Of a stretch of 64,000 bases of DNA, positions 45,238-54,756 are shown one piece after another. The stretch covers positions 1 to 64,000 of the forward strand of contig JANYJY010000024.1 of the NCBI GenBank assembly GCA_025358295.1, written 5' to 3'. Position 1 is the stretch's first letter. Every line of letters starts with the position of its first letter. This DNA is from Gammaproteobacteria bacterium. GTDB taxonomy: Bacteria; Pseudomonadota; Gammaproteobacteria; Steroidobacterales; Steroidobacteraceae. A program made the position numbers and the translations under genes. The notes under the pieces were generated by a model. It was given only the letters and a program-made list of their open reading frames with translations. It searched no databases and was not told the DNA's origin.

Positions 45238-46691
45238 AAGACATCTTACTGCCGGTAGCGCACGTATTCGCCCTCGTCATGATGGTGTTTTCCGCGACCA
45301 TGCTCGCGCCCCTGGTCATGGCGGTGTGGGGGCTCGACCCGGCACTGTGGTCCTTTGTCATTTCGGCGTTTGCGACCTTCGTTTTGGGCGCGCTGCTCTG
45401 GCTCGGTACGCGGCGCTTCAAGCGTGAACTGAAGACCCGAGACGGTTTGATGCTGGTTGCGCTGACCTGGGTTGCGCTACCGGCGGTTGCCGGATTTCCG
45501 CTCTGGCATTTCCTGCCCATCAATTTCACCGATGCGTATTTCGAAGCCGCATCGGGTTTGACAACCACCGGCGGCACGGTGCTCTCCGGACTCGAGTTCC
45601 TTCCCCGATCGATCAACCTGTGGCGCCATTTACTGAGCTGGCTCGGAGGCATGGGCATCATCGTATTGGCTGTGGCCATCCTGCCCATGTTGGGCGTCGG
45701 CGGTATGCAGATCTATCGCGCGGAGATGCCCGGTCCGATGAAGGACAGCAAACTCACGCCGCGCATCGGTCAGACAGCGAAGCTGCTGTGGGCGGTTTAT
45801 GCGGGGCTCACGGCCGCCTGCATCGTGTGCTTGAGATTCGCCGGCATGAACTGGTTCGATGCCGTGTGTCATGGATTCTCGGCGCTGGCGCTGGGCGGAT
45901 TCTCCACATACGACGCCAGCATCGGGCACTTCAATTCGCTGCCCATCGAAATGGTGCTGACGGTATTCCAAATCTTGGCGGCGTTGAATTTTGCGACTCA
46001 CTTTCTCGCCTGGAGCCAGCGAGGGGTCCTGGCGTATTTCAGGGACGCCGAGGCGAAAGCCATCTTGGGCGTGTTGGTCACGAGCTGCATCGGCATATCT
46101 CTGTTCCTGTATTTCAAGGGCAGCTACCCCGACTATCCCTCGGCGTTGCGCCACGCGACCTTTAATGTCGTCTCGATCGCCACGGACAGCGGGCTGCACA
46201 CCCAGGATTATTCCCGCTGGCCGATATTCGCGCCCATGTGGATGATGTTCTTGAGCTGCATCGTCGCGAGCTCAGGGTCCACCGGCGGCGGCATCAAAAT
46301 GATCCGCACCCTGGTGCTCGCCAAACAGGCGCATCGCGAGCTGAATCAGCTGGTGCATCCCAACATGGTGCGGCCGCTCAAGGTCGGCGGAACCGTGATC
46401 GCCAATCGCGTGGTCTTTGCCGTGCTGGCCTTCGTGTTCCTCTATTTCATGAGCATAGTCACGCTCATTTTCGTGCAGCTGGCCAGCGGCCTGGATTTCA
46501 TGACTTCCCTGTCGTCCATCCTGGCCTGCATCAATAACGCAGGGCCCGGTTTGGGATTGGTGGGACCCGGAAGCAACTATGGGGTCTTGAGCGATTTCCA
46601 AACTTGGGTTTGCTCGGCGGCAATGCTGCTGGGGAGATTGGAAGTTTTCACTATCCTGGTGCTATTTACCCCCACTTTATGGCGAAAGTAA
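45234..46691 (+). CDS. trkH: Trk potassium uptake channel TrkH
   Basis: 485-aa integral membrane K+ translocator with repeated membrane-pore-membrane units. Selectivity-filter segments are visible in ASGLTTTGGTVL, FSALALGGFSTYD, VSIATDSGLHTQDY and ACINNAGPGLGLVGPG. GTG start overlapping the trkA stop. The 104 bases after it are strikingly AT-rich. Confidence 0.97.
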   Translation: MKDILLPVAHVFALVMMVFSATMLAPLVMAVWGLDPALWSFVISAFATFVLGALLWLGTRRFKRELKTRDGLMLVALTWVALPAVAGFPLWHFLPINFTDAYFEAASGLTTTGGTVLSGLEFLPRSINLWRHLLSWLGGMGIIVLAVAILPMLGVGGMQIYRAEMPGPMKDSKLTPRIGQTAKLLWAVYAGLTAACIVCLRFAGMNWFDAVCHGFSALALGGFSTYDASIGHFNSLPIEMVLTVFQILAALNFATHFLAWSQRGVLAYFRDAEAKAILGVLVTSCIGISLFLYFKGSYPDYPSALRHATFNVVSIATDSGLHTQDYSRWPIFAPMWMMFLSCIVASSGSTGGGIKMIRTLVLAKQAHRELNQLVHPNMVRPLKVGGTVIANRVVFAVLAFVFLYFMSIVTLIFVQLASGLDFMTSLSSILACINNAGPGLGLVGPGSNYGVLSDFQTWVCSAAMLLGRLEVFTILVLFTPTLWRK

Positions 46692-46795
46692 TTAAATTAG
46701 TCTCCTGATTGAGCCACTTTTCTATGGTTTTCTCGATTGTGGGATTTTTGTCTAATTTTCTGTCATTTATCTCCATTTAGTGGGTCCGTACTTCA

Positions 46796-47233
46796 ATGAT
46801 TGGGCTATTACAACGGGTTACTGACGCCACTGTTCATATTGATGGGGTATGTGTAGGCTCCATTGGGGCTGGATTGCTGGTTTTGATCGGCGTCCGGCCA
46901 ACTGACGACGACGCCTCAGCCCTGCGCCTGCTCGAGCGTCTGCTGCAATATCGGATATTCGCGGACCAGGCCGACAAAATGAACCTGAGTCTCAGCCAAA
47001 TCCAGGGAGCGCTGCTGCTGGTCCCGCAGTTCACCCTGGCGGCGGAGACGCATAAGGGGTTGAGACCCGGCTTTTCGACCGCCGCTCCGCCGGAGCAGGG
47101 CCGCCGTCTGTTCGATGTATTGGTGCAGGCGGCGCGCGCCAAGCATCCACGTGTCGAAACCGGCGTTTTCGGCGCCCATATGCGTGTGTCGCTAACCAAC
47201 GACGGGCCCGTGACTTTCTGGCTGGAAAGTTAA
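46796..47233 (+). CDS. dtd: D-aminoacyl-tRNA deacylase
   Basis: 145-aa enzyme removing D-amino acids from tRNA. Motif 1 is VPQFTLAAE, with the usual SQFTL serine replaced by proline while the Thr is retained. Motif 2 is NDGPVTFWL. GxP-type cross-subunit geometry cannot be judged. Upstream DNA (46692-46795) is AT-rich, unlike its surroundings, and may hold its promoter. Confidence 0.95.
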   Translation: MIGLLQRVTDATVHIDGVCVGSIGAGLLVLIGVRPTDDDASALRLLERLLQYRIFADQADKMNLSLSQIQGALLLVPQFTLAAETHKGLRPGFSTAAPPEQGRRLFDVLVQAARAKHPRVETGVFGAHMRVSLTNDGPVTFWLES

Positions 47234-47352
47234 TATCGGGCGAAACCTCAAATGCGACCGAACGCGCATCGGTGGTGCGCAGTCCAATGTCATAATGTCT
47301 TTGGCGTATTATTGGCGGCTACTTAGGGTTATCCCGCGAGCGGAGAAGCGAC

Positions 47353-47595
47353 ATGTTCGATTCGAAAATGCTACTGGTCATTTTGCTCATATGCTTGGTG
47401 ATATTCGGCACCAAGAAATTGCGCAGCATCGGCACGGACTTGGGCGCGGCGGTCAAGGGCTTCAAGCAGGCCATGAACGACGGCGAAGCGGAGCAAAGCG
47501 TCAAACAGCTCAAGCAGGAAAAGGACGCGGACTTCGAGGCCGGAGGTACGGCGCGCGAAGCCGAAGTCAAGGCGCCCCCGAAGACCAACACCTGA
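47353..47595 (+). CDS. tatA: Twin-arginine translocase subunit TatA
   Basis: 80-aa protein with one N-terminal helix, the FGTKKL hinge and an amphipathic helix ([16 protein letters not shown]), then a charged tail. It forms the variable pore of the Tat export system. A TATTAT hexamer near 47307 is the best -10 candidate upstream. First gene of tatABC. The Tat system would export the molybdenum hydroxylase encoded at 37844-40476. Confidence 0.95.
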   Translation: MFDSKMLLVILLICLVIFGTKKLRSIGTDLGAAVKGFKQAMNDGEAEQSVKQLKQEKDADFEAGGTAREAEVKAPPKTNT

Positions 47596-47601
47596 TGCCG
47601 C

Positions 47602-48024
47602 ATGCTTGATGTCGGTTTCTCGGAGATATTGCTCACCTCGGCCATAGCACTCATCGTGCTGGGTCCGGAGCGGCTGCCCAAGGTTGCGCGCCAGGTGGGC
47701 AATTGGATGGGGCGCGCACGCGCCATGGCTCGCCAGTTGAGCGAGCAATTGGAGCGAGAAGTCAGCGCCGAAGAATTACTCAAGACTCAGCCCAGCCCGA
47801 ATCGTGGCGGGTCCCCAAGTTCCGCGGCTGTTGAGACCATAGCGGCGCCTACAGACACACTGCCGCCGCCTGTGGACGTACCTCTGACGGAGGATCCTCG
47901 CGTACCCGAACCGAGCTTTGGGCTGGACGCTTCCTTGACGACACCGGCCGCGATGCACGCGTCCGAGACCGAAGCGGCCGAGCATAAGCCCTTAGCGAAC
48001 GACGCAAAACCGACCCATGAGTGA
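47602..48024 (+). CDS. tatB: Twin-arginine translocase subunit TatB
   Basis: 140-aa protein with an N-terminal helix, the LGPERLPKVARQVG hinge typical of TatB and a long amphipathic helix, then a proline/alanine-rich variable tail. Forms the receptor complex with TatC. Six-nt gap after tatA and an 8-nt overlap with tatC. Confidence 0.95.
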   Translation: MLDVGFSEILLTSAIALIVLGPERLPKVARQVGNWMGRARAMARQLSEQLEREVSAEELLKTQPSPNRGGSPSSAAVETIAAPTDTLPPPVDVPLTEDPRVPEPSFGLDASLTTPAAMHASETEAAEHKPLANDAKPTHE

Positions 48025-48811
48025 GGGCGGTGAACCAGGAGAGCTTGCCGAAGGCACTCTTATCTCGCACCTGCTCGAACTGCGCGATCGCCTGCTCAAG
48101 GCGATGATAGCGATAGGCATTTGCTTCGTTCCCTGCGCCATCTACATGAACCAGTTGTTCACGTTCGTGGCAGATCCGCTGATTCACAAACTCCCGGCGG
48201 GCGCGACGCTGATCGCCACCAGCGTGGTCGCTCCCTTTACTGTGCCGTTCAAGCTGGCGCTGGTTCTGGCCATCGGGATCGCCATTCCTTATGTCTTGTT
48301 CCAGGCATGGGCCTTCGTTGCTCCGGGCCTGTACAAGCATGAAAAGAAGCTTGCCGTGCCGCTTCTGGTCTCCAGCGTCCTCTTGTTTTATCTTGGCGCC
48401 GCATTTGCCTATTACGTCGTATTTCCAGTGATGCTGAGTTTCTTCGTCGCCACCACTCCGCACGGTGTGCAGATGATGACCGACATGAGCAGCTATCTCG
48501 ACTTCGTAATGGTCCTTTTGCTGGCATTCGGTTTGGCGTTCGAAGTGCCCGTGGCTACTGTATTATTGGTGTGGACCGGGTTCGTAAAGCTCTCGACACT
48601 CAAGAAGAATCGCGGTTTCGTGTTGCTGGGGATATTCATCTTTGCCGCCTTCGTGACGCCGCCCGATGCCGTGTCGCAGAGCGCAATGGCGATACCGATG
48701 TACTTTCTGTACGAAATAGGGATCATCATGGCCGCACTACTACTAAAGGATAAAATAGCGGCCCGCGCCAAAGAGGAAGCAGAGCAGGCTGAGCGCGAAG
48801 CCGGAGCCTGA
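48017..48811 (+). CDS. tatC: Twin-arginine translocase subunit TatC
   Basis: 264-aa six-helix membrane protein recognising the twin-arginine signal. Conserved N-terminal SHLLELRDRLLKA and the segments FQAWAFVAPGLYKHEKK and FGLAFEVPVATVLL are present. A charged C-terminal tail follows the last helix. Confidence 0.97.
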   Translation: MSEGGEPGELAEGTLISHLLELRDRLLKAMIAIGICFVPCAIYMNQLFTFVADPLIHKLPAGATLIATSVVAPFTVPFKLALVLAIGIAIPYVLFQAWAFVAPGLYKHEKKLAVPLLVSSVLLFYLGAAFAYYVVFPVMLSFFVATTPHGVQMMTDMSSYLDFVMVLLLAFGLAFEVPVATVLLVWTGFVKLSTLKKNRGFVLLGIFIFAAFVTPPDAVSQSAMAIPMYFLYEIGIIMAALLLKDKIAARAKEEAEQAEREAGA

Positions 48812-48812
48812 T

Positions 48813-50294
48813 TTGAGCGCCACTTTTTTCGGGCACCCGCGCGGCCTGGCCACATTATTCTTTACCGAGATGTGGGAACGATTCACCTACTACGGCATGC
48901 GCGCCGTGCTGGTGCTTTTCTTGGTCGCTGCCGTGGCCACCGGCGGCTTCGGGATCGATGACAAGACCGCCACCGCGATTTACGGACTGTATACCGCGGG
49001 CGCCTATCTGGCTGCGCTGCCAGGAGGCTGGATTGCGGACCGACTGATCGGCGCACAACGTGCGGTATTGATAGGCGGACTGGCCATCACCCTGGGGAAC
49101 ACCCTGCTTGCCGTGTCGTCGAGTCCGCGCGGCTTCTATCTGGGATTGGTGGTGATCGTGCTCGGGGTCGGGCTGCTGAAGCCCAATGTCAGCGCCATCG
49201 TCGCGGAACTCTATCCCGAAGGCGGCGCGCGCCTCGACTCCGGATTTACTATTTTCTACATCGGCATCAACATCGGCGGATTCCTCGGACCCCTGATCAC
49301 CGGCTGGGCTCAGGTGGCCTTCGGCTTGCGCGCCGGATTTGCCGCGGCGGCTGTGTTTATGGCGGTGGGCGTGGTGCAGTTTTATTTCACTCGGCGCCAG
49401 CTGGGCAACGCAGGGGCTTTCGTCACTGCGTCGAATGCAGCGTCGGGCGCCGACAAAAGCAAACAATGGCGCTACTTGTGGGTGACGGTCGGCCTGACCG
49501 TGCTGCTGCTCGCGGCGCTCTTTGCCGGCTTGATTCCGGTGAACGCGATCCGCCTGGCGGAAGGCGCGACCTATGTGATTGCCTGCATGGCCGCGCTGTA
49601 TTTCCTGTACTACTTCATCGCGGCGGGGCTCAAACGCGAGGAACGGCGGCGCGGAGTCGTGCTGGTGGTGCTGTTTGTCGGCTGTGTGTTGTTCTTCACC
49701 GGCTACGAGCAGGCCGGTTCATCGATGAATTTATTTGCCGAGCGTTACACGGATAGGAACCTTGCCTGGTTGCACTTCGTCATTCCCACCGGTTGGTTCC
49801 AATCGCTGAACTCGGGGTTTATATTCATATTCGCACCGTTCTTTGCCTGGGCCTGGATTGCATTGGCCAGACGCAATCTCAATCCATCGGCGCCGGCGAA
49901 ATTTGCGCTCGGCGTAATGTTGATGGGATCGGGATTCCTGGTTATGGCCGCGGCATCGGCCATCGTCGCCTCGGGATCGAAGGTGTTGCCGTACTGGCTG
50001 ATCACGACCTACCTGCTGCACACCTTCGGCGAACTTTGCTTGAGCCCCGTCGGCTTGAGTTACTACACGAAATTGACCCCTAAACGGTTCGCCGGGCAGA
50101 TGATGGGAATGTGGTTTCTGGCCATGTCCTTGGGCAATCTCTTGGCGGGACTTATCGCGGGAAGATTCGACTCCAACGACGTGGCGGCCATGCCGGCGCA
50201 ATACATGTTTATCGTCTACTACTCGGTTGGCCTGGGTGCCTTGCTCTTGATTCTCAGCCGGCCGGTAAAGAAATTGATGGGGACCGTACAATGA
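48813..50294 (+). CDS. POT/PTR-family proton-coupled peptide transporter
   Basis: 493-aa MFS permease with about twelve to fourteen helices. The family signature EMWERFTYYGMRA (ExxER proton site) is at the N-terminus, followed by DRLIGAQRAVLIGG and FTIFYIGINIGGFLGPLI. It imports di- and tripeptides in characterised members. TTG start one base after the tatC stop; no better start exists upstream of the signature. Confidence 0.93.
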   Translation: MSATFFGHPRGLATLFFTEMWERFTYYGMRAVLVLFLVAAVATGGFGIDDKTATAIYGLYTAGAYLAALPGGWIADRLIGAQRAVLIGGLAITLGNTLLAVSSSPRGFYLGLVVIVLGVGLLKPNVSAIVAELYPEGGARLDSGFTIFYIGINIGGFLGPLITGWAQVAFGLRAGFAAAAVFMAVGVVQFYFTRRQLGNAGAFVTASNAASGADKSKQWRYLWVTVGLTVLLLAALFAGLIPVNAIRLAEGATYVIACMAALYFLYYFIAAGLKREERRRGVVLVVLFVGCVLFFTGYEQAGSSMNLFAERYTDRNLAWLHFVIPTGWFQSLNSGFIFIFAPFFAWAWIALARRNLNPSAPAKFALGVMLMGSGFLVMAAASAIVASGSKVLPYWLITTYLLHTFGELCLSPVGLSYYTKLTPKRFAGQMMGMWFLAMSLGNLLAGLIAGRFDSNDVAAMPAQYMFIVYYSVGLGALLLILSRPVKKLMGTVQ

Positions 50295-50314
50295 AGCGCT
50301 ACTTCACGTGTTGA
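50291..50314 (+). other. Seven-codon reading frame bridging two peptide transporters
   Basis: ATG AAG CGC TAC TTC ACG TGT TGA. Its ATG overlaps the POT stop (ATGA) and its end overlaps the OPT GTG start. It may couple translation of the two transporters or be chance. Confidence 0.25.
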
Positions 50315-52275
50315 ATCCGTCCAACGAACACGGCCTGCCGGAACTCACTCTGCGGGCCATCCTGTTGGGCGGACTGATCACGCTTGCCTTCACCGCCGCG
50401 AACGTCTATCTCGGGCTCAAGGTCGGACTGACCTTCGCCACGTCGATCCCTGCGGCGGTGATTTCCATGGCGGTGCTGAGGATGTTCAAATCCTCGAGCA
50501 TCTTCGAAAACAACATCGTCCAGACCGTCGCGAGCGCCGCCGGTACTCTGGCTGCGATCATTTTCGTGTTGCCCGGACTGGTGATCGTGGGTTGGTGGCA
50601 GGGGTTCCCCTATTGGATGACCATGGCCGTCACAGGCTTGGGCGGTATCCTCGGCGTTATGTTCTCCGTGCCGCTGCGGCGCGCGCTGGTTGTGAACACC
50701 GACCTTCCATACCCGGAAGGGCGCGCCGCTGCCGAAGTGCTACTGGTGGGCGACCAGTCGCGCGAAGGCGGTGAGGAGAGCCGCGAAGGATTGGTTGCCA
50801 TCACGGTCAACGCCATCGCCTCGGCCGCTTTTTTTGCGCTGAGCCAGACTCGTTTGGTCGTCGATGAAGCCGCCGTGTATTTTCGCGTGGGAGCAGGCGC
50901 GACCGGAGCATCGGCCAGTCTCTCCATGGCACTGGTCGGCGTCGGACATCTGGTGGGCATTTCGGTGGGAATGGCCATGCTCGTCGGCATCGTCATTGGC
51001 TGGTGCATCCTGGTGCCGCTGCTGACCGACATGACCGTGACGACGGATTCCGCGCGGCATGTTGCGCTGGCAGTATTTCGCACCGATATTCGATTCTTTG
51101 GCGCGGGCGTCATTGGAGTGGCCGCGCTGTGGACTTTTTCCAGGATTCTCGGCCCCATCATCGGCGGCCTGCGTGGAGCTTTGGCCGCATCCGGCGCTCG
51201 AGGTCGGGATCAGATGCCGTCCCTCGCCGAACGCGACTTGTCGATTAAGATCGTGGGCGCCGTGGTGGCAGTGGTGCTCTGTCTGATCGCAATACTTCTG
51301 TGGCAGTTCATTGCCGGAACCACCCTGAGCGTTCACGCGCCCGTCCTGATTGCGGTCACGCTGGTATTTGTTCTGGTGGCGGGTGTGGTCATCGCATCGA
51401 TCACCGGATACATGGCCGGGCTGATCGGTGCATCGAACAGTCCTGTATCGGGCGTCGGCATTCTTGCCGTGGTTGCCGCAGCGCTGATGCTGACGGTGGT
51501 GATAGGTCGTGCCACCGATCCGGCGCAATCGAACGCCATGGTCGCCTACGCGCTGTTTGCCACCAGTATCGTGTTTGGAATCGCGACCATCTCGAACGAC
51601 AACCTGCAGGACTTGAAAACCGGTCAATTGGTCGGCGCGACGCCATGGCGCCAGCAGGTGGCACTGGTGTTCGGCGTGATCTTCGGCGCTCTGATCATTC
51701 CACCCGTGCTGGGCTTGCTCAACACAGCCTACGGTTTTGCCGGCACACCTGGTTCCGGGCCGAATGCGCTCGCCGCACCCCAGGCGGCGTTGATATCCGC
51801 GCTGGCACAAGGAGTGTTGGGTGGGAGCCTGAACCTGCGCATGATCGAATACGGCGCGCTGCTCGGCGCCGTGGTCATTGCGATCGACGGGATGCTGGGC
51901 CGCGCCGGACGCATGCGTTTGCCGCCGCTGGCGATCGGACTGGGCATTTATCTGCCGATGGGCGCCACCCTGCCCGTGGTGATCGGGGCACTGACAGGCT
52001 ACTTTTATGATCGGTGGGCGGACCGAACGGCGAGACCGGCCTTCGCCAAGCGCCTCGGCGTGCTGATGGCGACCGGCATGATCGTGGGCGAGAGTCTGTT
52101 CGGCGTGTTGTATGCCGGGATCGTCGTATCGTCCGGCAACAGTGCCCCCTTCGCTCTGGTGGGAGACGGATTCGCCACTCCGGCACTGATCGGCGGAGCA
52201 GTCATATTCTCTGCGCTCATCGGTCTGTTATACCGACGCACCATGGCTGTTGTCTCAAAGCCCTTTTCGGGATGA
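50308..52275 (+). CDS. OPT-family oligopeptide transporter
   Basis: 655-aa permease with about fourteen to sixteen helices. OPT family segments are ANVYLGLKVGLTFATSIPAA, NNIVQTVASAAGTLA and DLPYPEGRAAAEVL. Bacterial OPT members import oligopeptides or metal chelates. Starts GTG (or TTG one codon later). Adjacent to a POT transporter, which suggests a peptide-nutrition unit downstream of tatABC. Confidence 0.93.
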   Translation: MLNPSNEHGLPELTLRAILLGGLITLAFTAANVYLGLKVGLTFATSIPAAVISMAVLRMFKSSSIFENNIVQTVASAAGTLAAIIFVLPGLVIVGWWQGFPYWMTMAVTGLGGILGVMFSVPLRRALVVNTDLPYPEGRAAAEVLLVGDQSREGGEESREGLVAITVNAIASAAFFALSQTRLVVDEAAVYFRVGAGATGASASLSMALVGVGHLVGISVGMAMLVGIVIGWCILVPLLTDMTVTTDSARHVALAVFRTDIRFFGAGVIGVAALWTFSRILGPIIGGLRGALAASGARGRDQMPSLAERDLSIKIVGAVVAVVLCLIAILLWQFIAGTTLSVHAPVLIAVTLVFVLVAGVVIASITGYMAGLIGASNSPVSGVGILAVVAAALMLTVVIGRATDPAQSNAMVAYALFATSIVFGIATISNDNLQDLKTGQLVGATPWRQQVALVFGVIFGALIIPPVLGLLNTAYGFAGTPGSGPNALAAPQAALISALAQGVLGGSLNLRMIEYGALLGAVVIAIDGMLGRAGRMRLPPLAIGLGIYLPMGATLPVVIGALTGYFYDRWADRTARPAFAKRLGVLMATGMIVGESLFGVLYAGIVVSSGNSAPFALVGDGFATPALIGGAVIFSALIGLLYRRTMAVVSKPFSG

Positions 52276-52311
52276 GTCGAAGCTAAAGGGACGCCATAAC
52301 GACTCACTTGC

Positions 52312-53244
52312 ATGCCTGCCAACTCACGTCATTCGGCGAAGCTGGCTCTGGCCCTGGGCACCATCTATCTGGTGTGGGGCTCGAGCTTTCTCTTCTCCAA
52401 AATTGCGGTAGCCAATTTGCCTCCCGCACTGTTTTCAGGAATTCGCTTCGTTACGGCAGGCGTGTTGCTGGCGCTTATCGCCAGAGTTTGGGGCGGCAGC
52501 TCATTGCCTACGCGTTTGATCGAATGGCGGCACGTCATTGTCGCCGGATTTTTCATGGTGTTGGTCAGCAACGGCTTGAATTTCTGGGCCATTCAATACA
52601 TCCCCTCCAATCAATCGGCCTTGCTCAACAGTACGCCGGCCTTCTGGATCGCCGGCCTGGGTGTATTCGGCAAGCGCGGTCATCCCTTGACCCGGTGGGC
52701 GGTGCTCGGTCTGGTCATTGGATTTTTGGGCGTCGTGCTGATGCTCATCCCGAAGGCCGAGGTGAGCACTCAGAGTGCGCTGGCTCAGGTCGGCGTGCTG
52801 GTAGCCTGCCTGTCGTGGTCGCTGGGCACCTTGTACTACCGCAGTATCGATACCACGTTGAGTTCGCTCATGTTCATGGCGCTGCAGATGCTCATGGGCG
52901 GTTTGATGCTGCTCACCATCGGCATTGTCCATGGTGATGCCGCGCACTGGTCGCCGGGTAGCTCCGGTTGGATCGCTCTGTTCTATCTGACGTTCTTCAG
53001 TTCGTGCCTGGCGTATACCGCCTACGGCTGGCTGAGCCTGAACGCACCGCCGGCATTGATCGGAACCTACGGCTACGTGAATCCCGCGATTGCTGCCTTT
53101 CTCGGCTGGCAGTTTCTGCACGAACCTCTGTCCGCAATGGAGGTCGTCGGCATGGTGATCATCATCATCGGCGTCAGCATGTTGACGCTGCCCGGCGGCA
53201 GCCTTACCGATCCGAGAACTCTCGCCGAACCGAAAACTCAGTAG
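52312..53244 (+). CDS. EamA/DMT-family exporter
   Basis: 310-aa membrane protein with ten predicted helices in two EamA repeats. N-terminal GTIYLVWGSSFLFSK and C-terminal TYGYVNPAIAAFLGWQFLHEPL are typical. Metabolite or amino-acid export is the usual role; substrate unknown. Starts 36 nt after the OPT gene. Confidence 0.92.
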   Translation: MPANSRHSAKLALALGTIYLVWGSSFLFSKIAVANLPPALFSGIRFVTAGVLLALIARVWGGSSLPTRLIEWRHVIVAGFFMVLVSNGLNFWAIQYIPSNQSALLNSTPAFWIAGLGVFGKRGHPLTRWAVLGLVIGFLGVVLMLIPKAEVSTQSALAQVGVLVACLSWSLGTLYYRSIDTTLSSLMFMALQMLMGGLMLLTIGIVHGDAAHWSPGSSGWIALFYLTFFSSCLAYTAYGWLSLNAPPALIGTYGYVNPAIAAFLGWQFLHEPLSAMEVVGMVIIIIGVSMLTLPGGSLTDPRTLAEPKTQ

Positions 53245-53266
53245 GCGACGGTGCGGGTCACCGCTC

Positions 53267-53641
53267 TCAGCGACGCTTGACGATGACTTCGACCTTGCCC
53301 TTGCCGCCCACGAACCATGAGCCGACGAAGCTCACCAAGCTCACCAGTACGGCGGTCCAAAACGCGGCCCAAAAGCCGGCGACGTGCATTCCAGGCAGCA
53401 TCCACGCCACCAGCGCTACCATGCCGGCATTGATGACCAACAAGAACAAGCCGAGAGTGACAATGGTCATCGGCAGAGTGAGCAATATCGCAATCGGCCG
53501 GACGATGGAATTCACGACTCCCAGCAACAGACCGGCGAGCAGCAAGGTGGCAGGAGTGTCGATAGAGACGCCGTGGACCCAGGCAGTGGCCAACCAGAGA
53601 CCGAGGGCGACTATGCTGGCGCGTATGAGAAACCCGAGCAT
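53267..53641 (-). CDS. Phage-holin-4-2-like small membrane protein
   Basis: 124-aa protein with four transmembrane helices and the family segment GVVNSIVRPIAILLTLPMTI followed by TLGLFLLVINAGMVAL. This family (also called YvlD-like) is chromosomal and not a phage remnant. The ATG at 53639-53641 is used; a much longer frame to 54163 reads the neighbouring gene out of frame. Function unknown. Confidence 0.87.
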   Translation of the reverse strand: MLGFLIRASIVALGLWLATAWVHGVSIDTPATLLLAGLLLGVVNSIVRPIAILLTLPMTIVTLGLFLLVINAGMVALVAWMLPGMHVAGFWAAFWTAVLVSLVSFVGSWFVGGKGKVEVIVKRR

Positions 53642-53703
53642 GCTTGACTCCGCGGCGCGTTGAGGTTGCGCGAGCATAGCAAGATTGCCGCGGAATCTAT
53701 AAA

Positions 53704-54234
53704 TCAGTAATCGAGCCCGGGGAGGGGAGGATCCTTCGGCGGTACGACTTTCTGCTTCTTCGGAACCGGCGGACTCTCGAGCGTTACTTTGATGCGCGCC
53801 ATGAGCCGCTCCCAACCCATGCGAATGCGCACGTAAGTCCGGTCCCATTCGGCGGCTTCCGGGACGCCGGAGCCCAGCAGGCGCAGCGAGGTCGTTCCCT
53901 CGCCCTTGCGCACATCCAGAATAAAGTCGTCGACCACAGTGCCAGGGCCCGTCGGCCAATTGCTGGCGCTCAGGTAGATCAGGCGCAGGCGCCGATTGAC
54001 ATCGAAAATGTCGATGTGCGCTTCGCGGATCTCGCCGCCACTGGTACCCAAGCGATATAGCCCGCCCTTGCGGGGGTCGATCTCCGCCTCCTGTCCCGAC
54101 CAAATGCGAATCAAGCCCGGATCGATCAGGGCACGCCAAACGCGAGCGACCGGCACTTCGCATTCGACCAGGTGGGCATAGCCACGAGTGCCGTTGCGGG
54201 TGGATTTACGGGGCAAACTCATTGCGGACTTCAA
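53704..54234 (-). CDS. SRPBCC/AHSA1-like domain protein
   Basis: 176-aa soluble protein with the START/Bet v1 fold signature: HLVECEVPVARVWRALIDP followed by IRIWSGQEAEIDPRKGGLYRL, and a final helix with WERLMARIKVTLE. The tail is lysine/proline-rich. An internal ATG four codons in is an alternative start. Ligand unknown. Confidence 0.82.
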   Translation of the reverse strand: MKSAMSLPRKSTRNGTRGYAHLVECEVPVARVWRALIDPGLIRIWSGQEAEIDPRKGGLYRLGTSGGEIREAHIDIFDVNRRLRLIYLSASNWPTGPGTVVDDFILDVRKGEGTTSLRLLGSGVPEAAEWDRTYVRIRMGWERLMARIKVTLESPPVPKKQKVVPPKDPPLPGLDY

Positions 54235-54318
54235 GCCTCTTGCCGGTCGATACCCATAGCTTGACGGAATACGGGCTCCTGCGCAGTGTTAGAATCCCGC
54301 AACTGGGGAGGAACATCC

Positions 54319-54708
54319 ATGTCTTATGTTCACATTGTGACTGTGCTCGCACTTCTGCAATTCGCTGTGTTCGGGATCAAGGTCGGAAAGGCTCGCGGCA
54401 CCTACGGCATCAAGGCGCCGGCCATCACGGGAAACGAGATTTTTGAACGCCATTTTCGCGTCCAGCAAAACACCTTGGAACAGTTGGTCCTGCTGTTGCC
54501 CGGACTGTACCTGTACAGCCAATACTTCAACCCGGTGGTTGCCGCAATCCTGGGAGCGACCTACTTGATCGGTCGCGAGATCTATTCCGCCACTTACGTG
54601 AAGGACCCGGCGCAACGCAGTGCGGGATACGCCTTGAGCTTCTTGCCGACGGTAATCCTGCTCATCGGCGGATTGATCGGGGCCGTAAAGAGCCTCCTAT
54701 CCGCGTAG
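54319..54708 (+). CDS. MAPEG-family membrane protein
   Basis: 129-aa protein with four helices. Motifs GNEIFERHFRVQQNTLEQLV and YLIGREIYSATYVKDPAQR match the MAPEG family (glutathione-linked eicosanoid metabolism in animals; role in bacteria unclear). The ATG at 54319 has GGGAGGA a few bases upstream. A TAGAAT -10-like box is at 54290-54295. Confidence 0.9.
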   Translation: MSYVHIVTVLALLQFAVFGIKVGKARGTYGIKAPAITGNEIFERHFRVQQNTLEQLVLLLPGLYLYSQYFNPVVAAILGATYLIGREIYSATYVKDPAQRSAGYALSFLPTVILLIGGLIGAVKSLLSA

Positions 54709-54712
54709 CGAC

Positions 54713-54740
54713 TTGAGTTTGGGCGTCAATCGGCTAGAGT
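54713..54740 (+). promoter_or_regulatory. Predicted promoter of the TPP-riboswitch receptor gene
   Basis: TTGAGT (54713-54718), 16-nt spacer, TAGAGT (54735-54740); four of six matches each. The predicted start near 54747 lies ten bases before the riboswitch, which fits well. Confidence 0.45.
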
Positions 54741-54756
54741 AGCGAATCTAAATTAA

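Noticed and set aside
53267-53641. Prophage remnant suggested by the holin-like name
   Set aside because: The family is a common chromosomal four-helix protein. No other phage gene, attachment site or integrase is nearby.
53267-54163. Longer 298-aa reading of the holin-like gene
   Set aside because: The first 174 residues are the SRPBCC gene read in another frame and look like random Arg/Ser/Gly-rich sequence. The family starts at the ATG at 53641.
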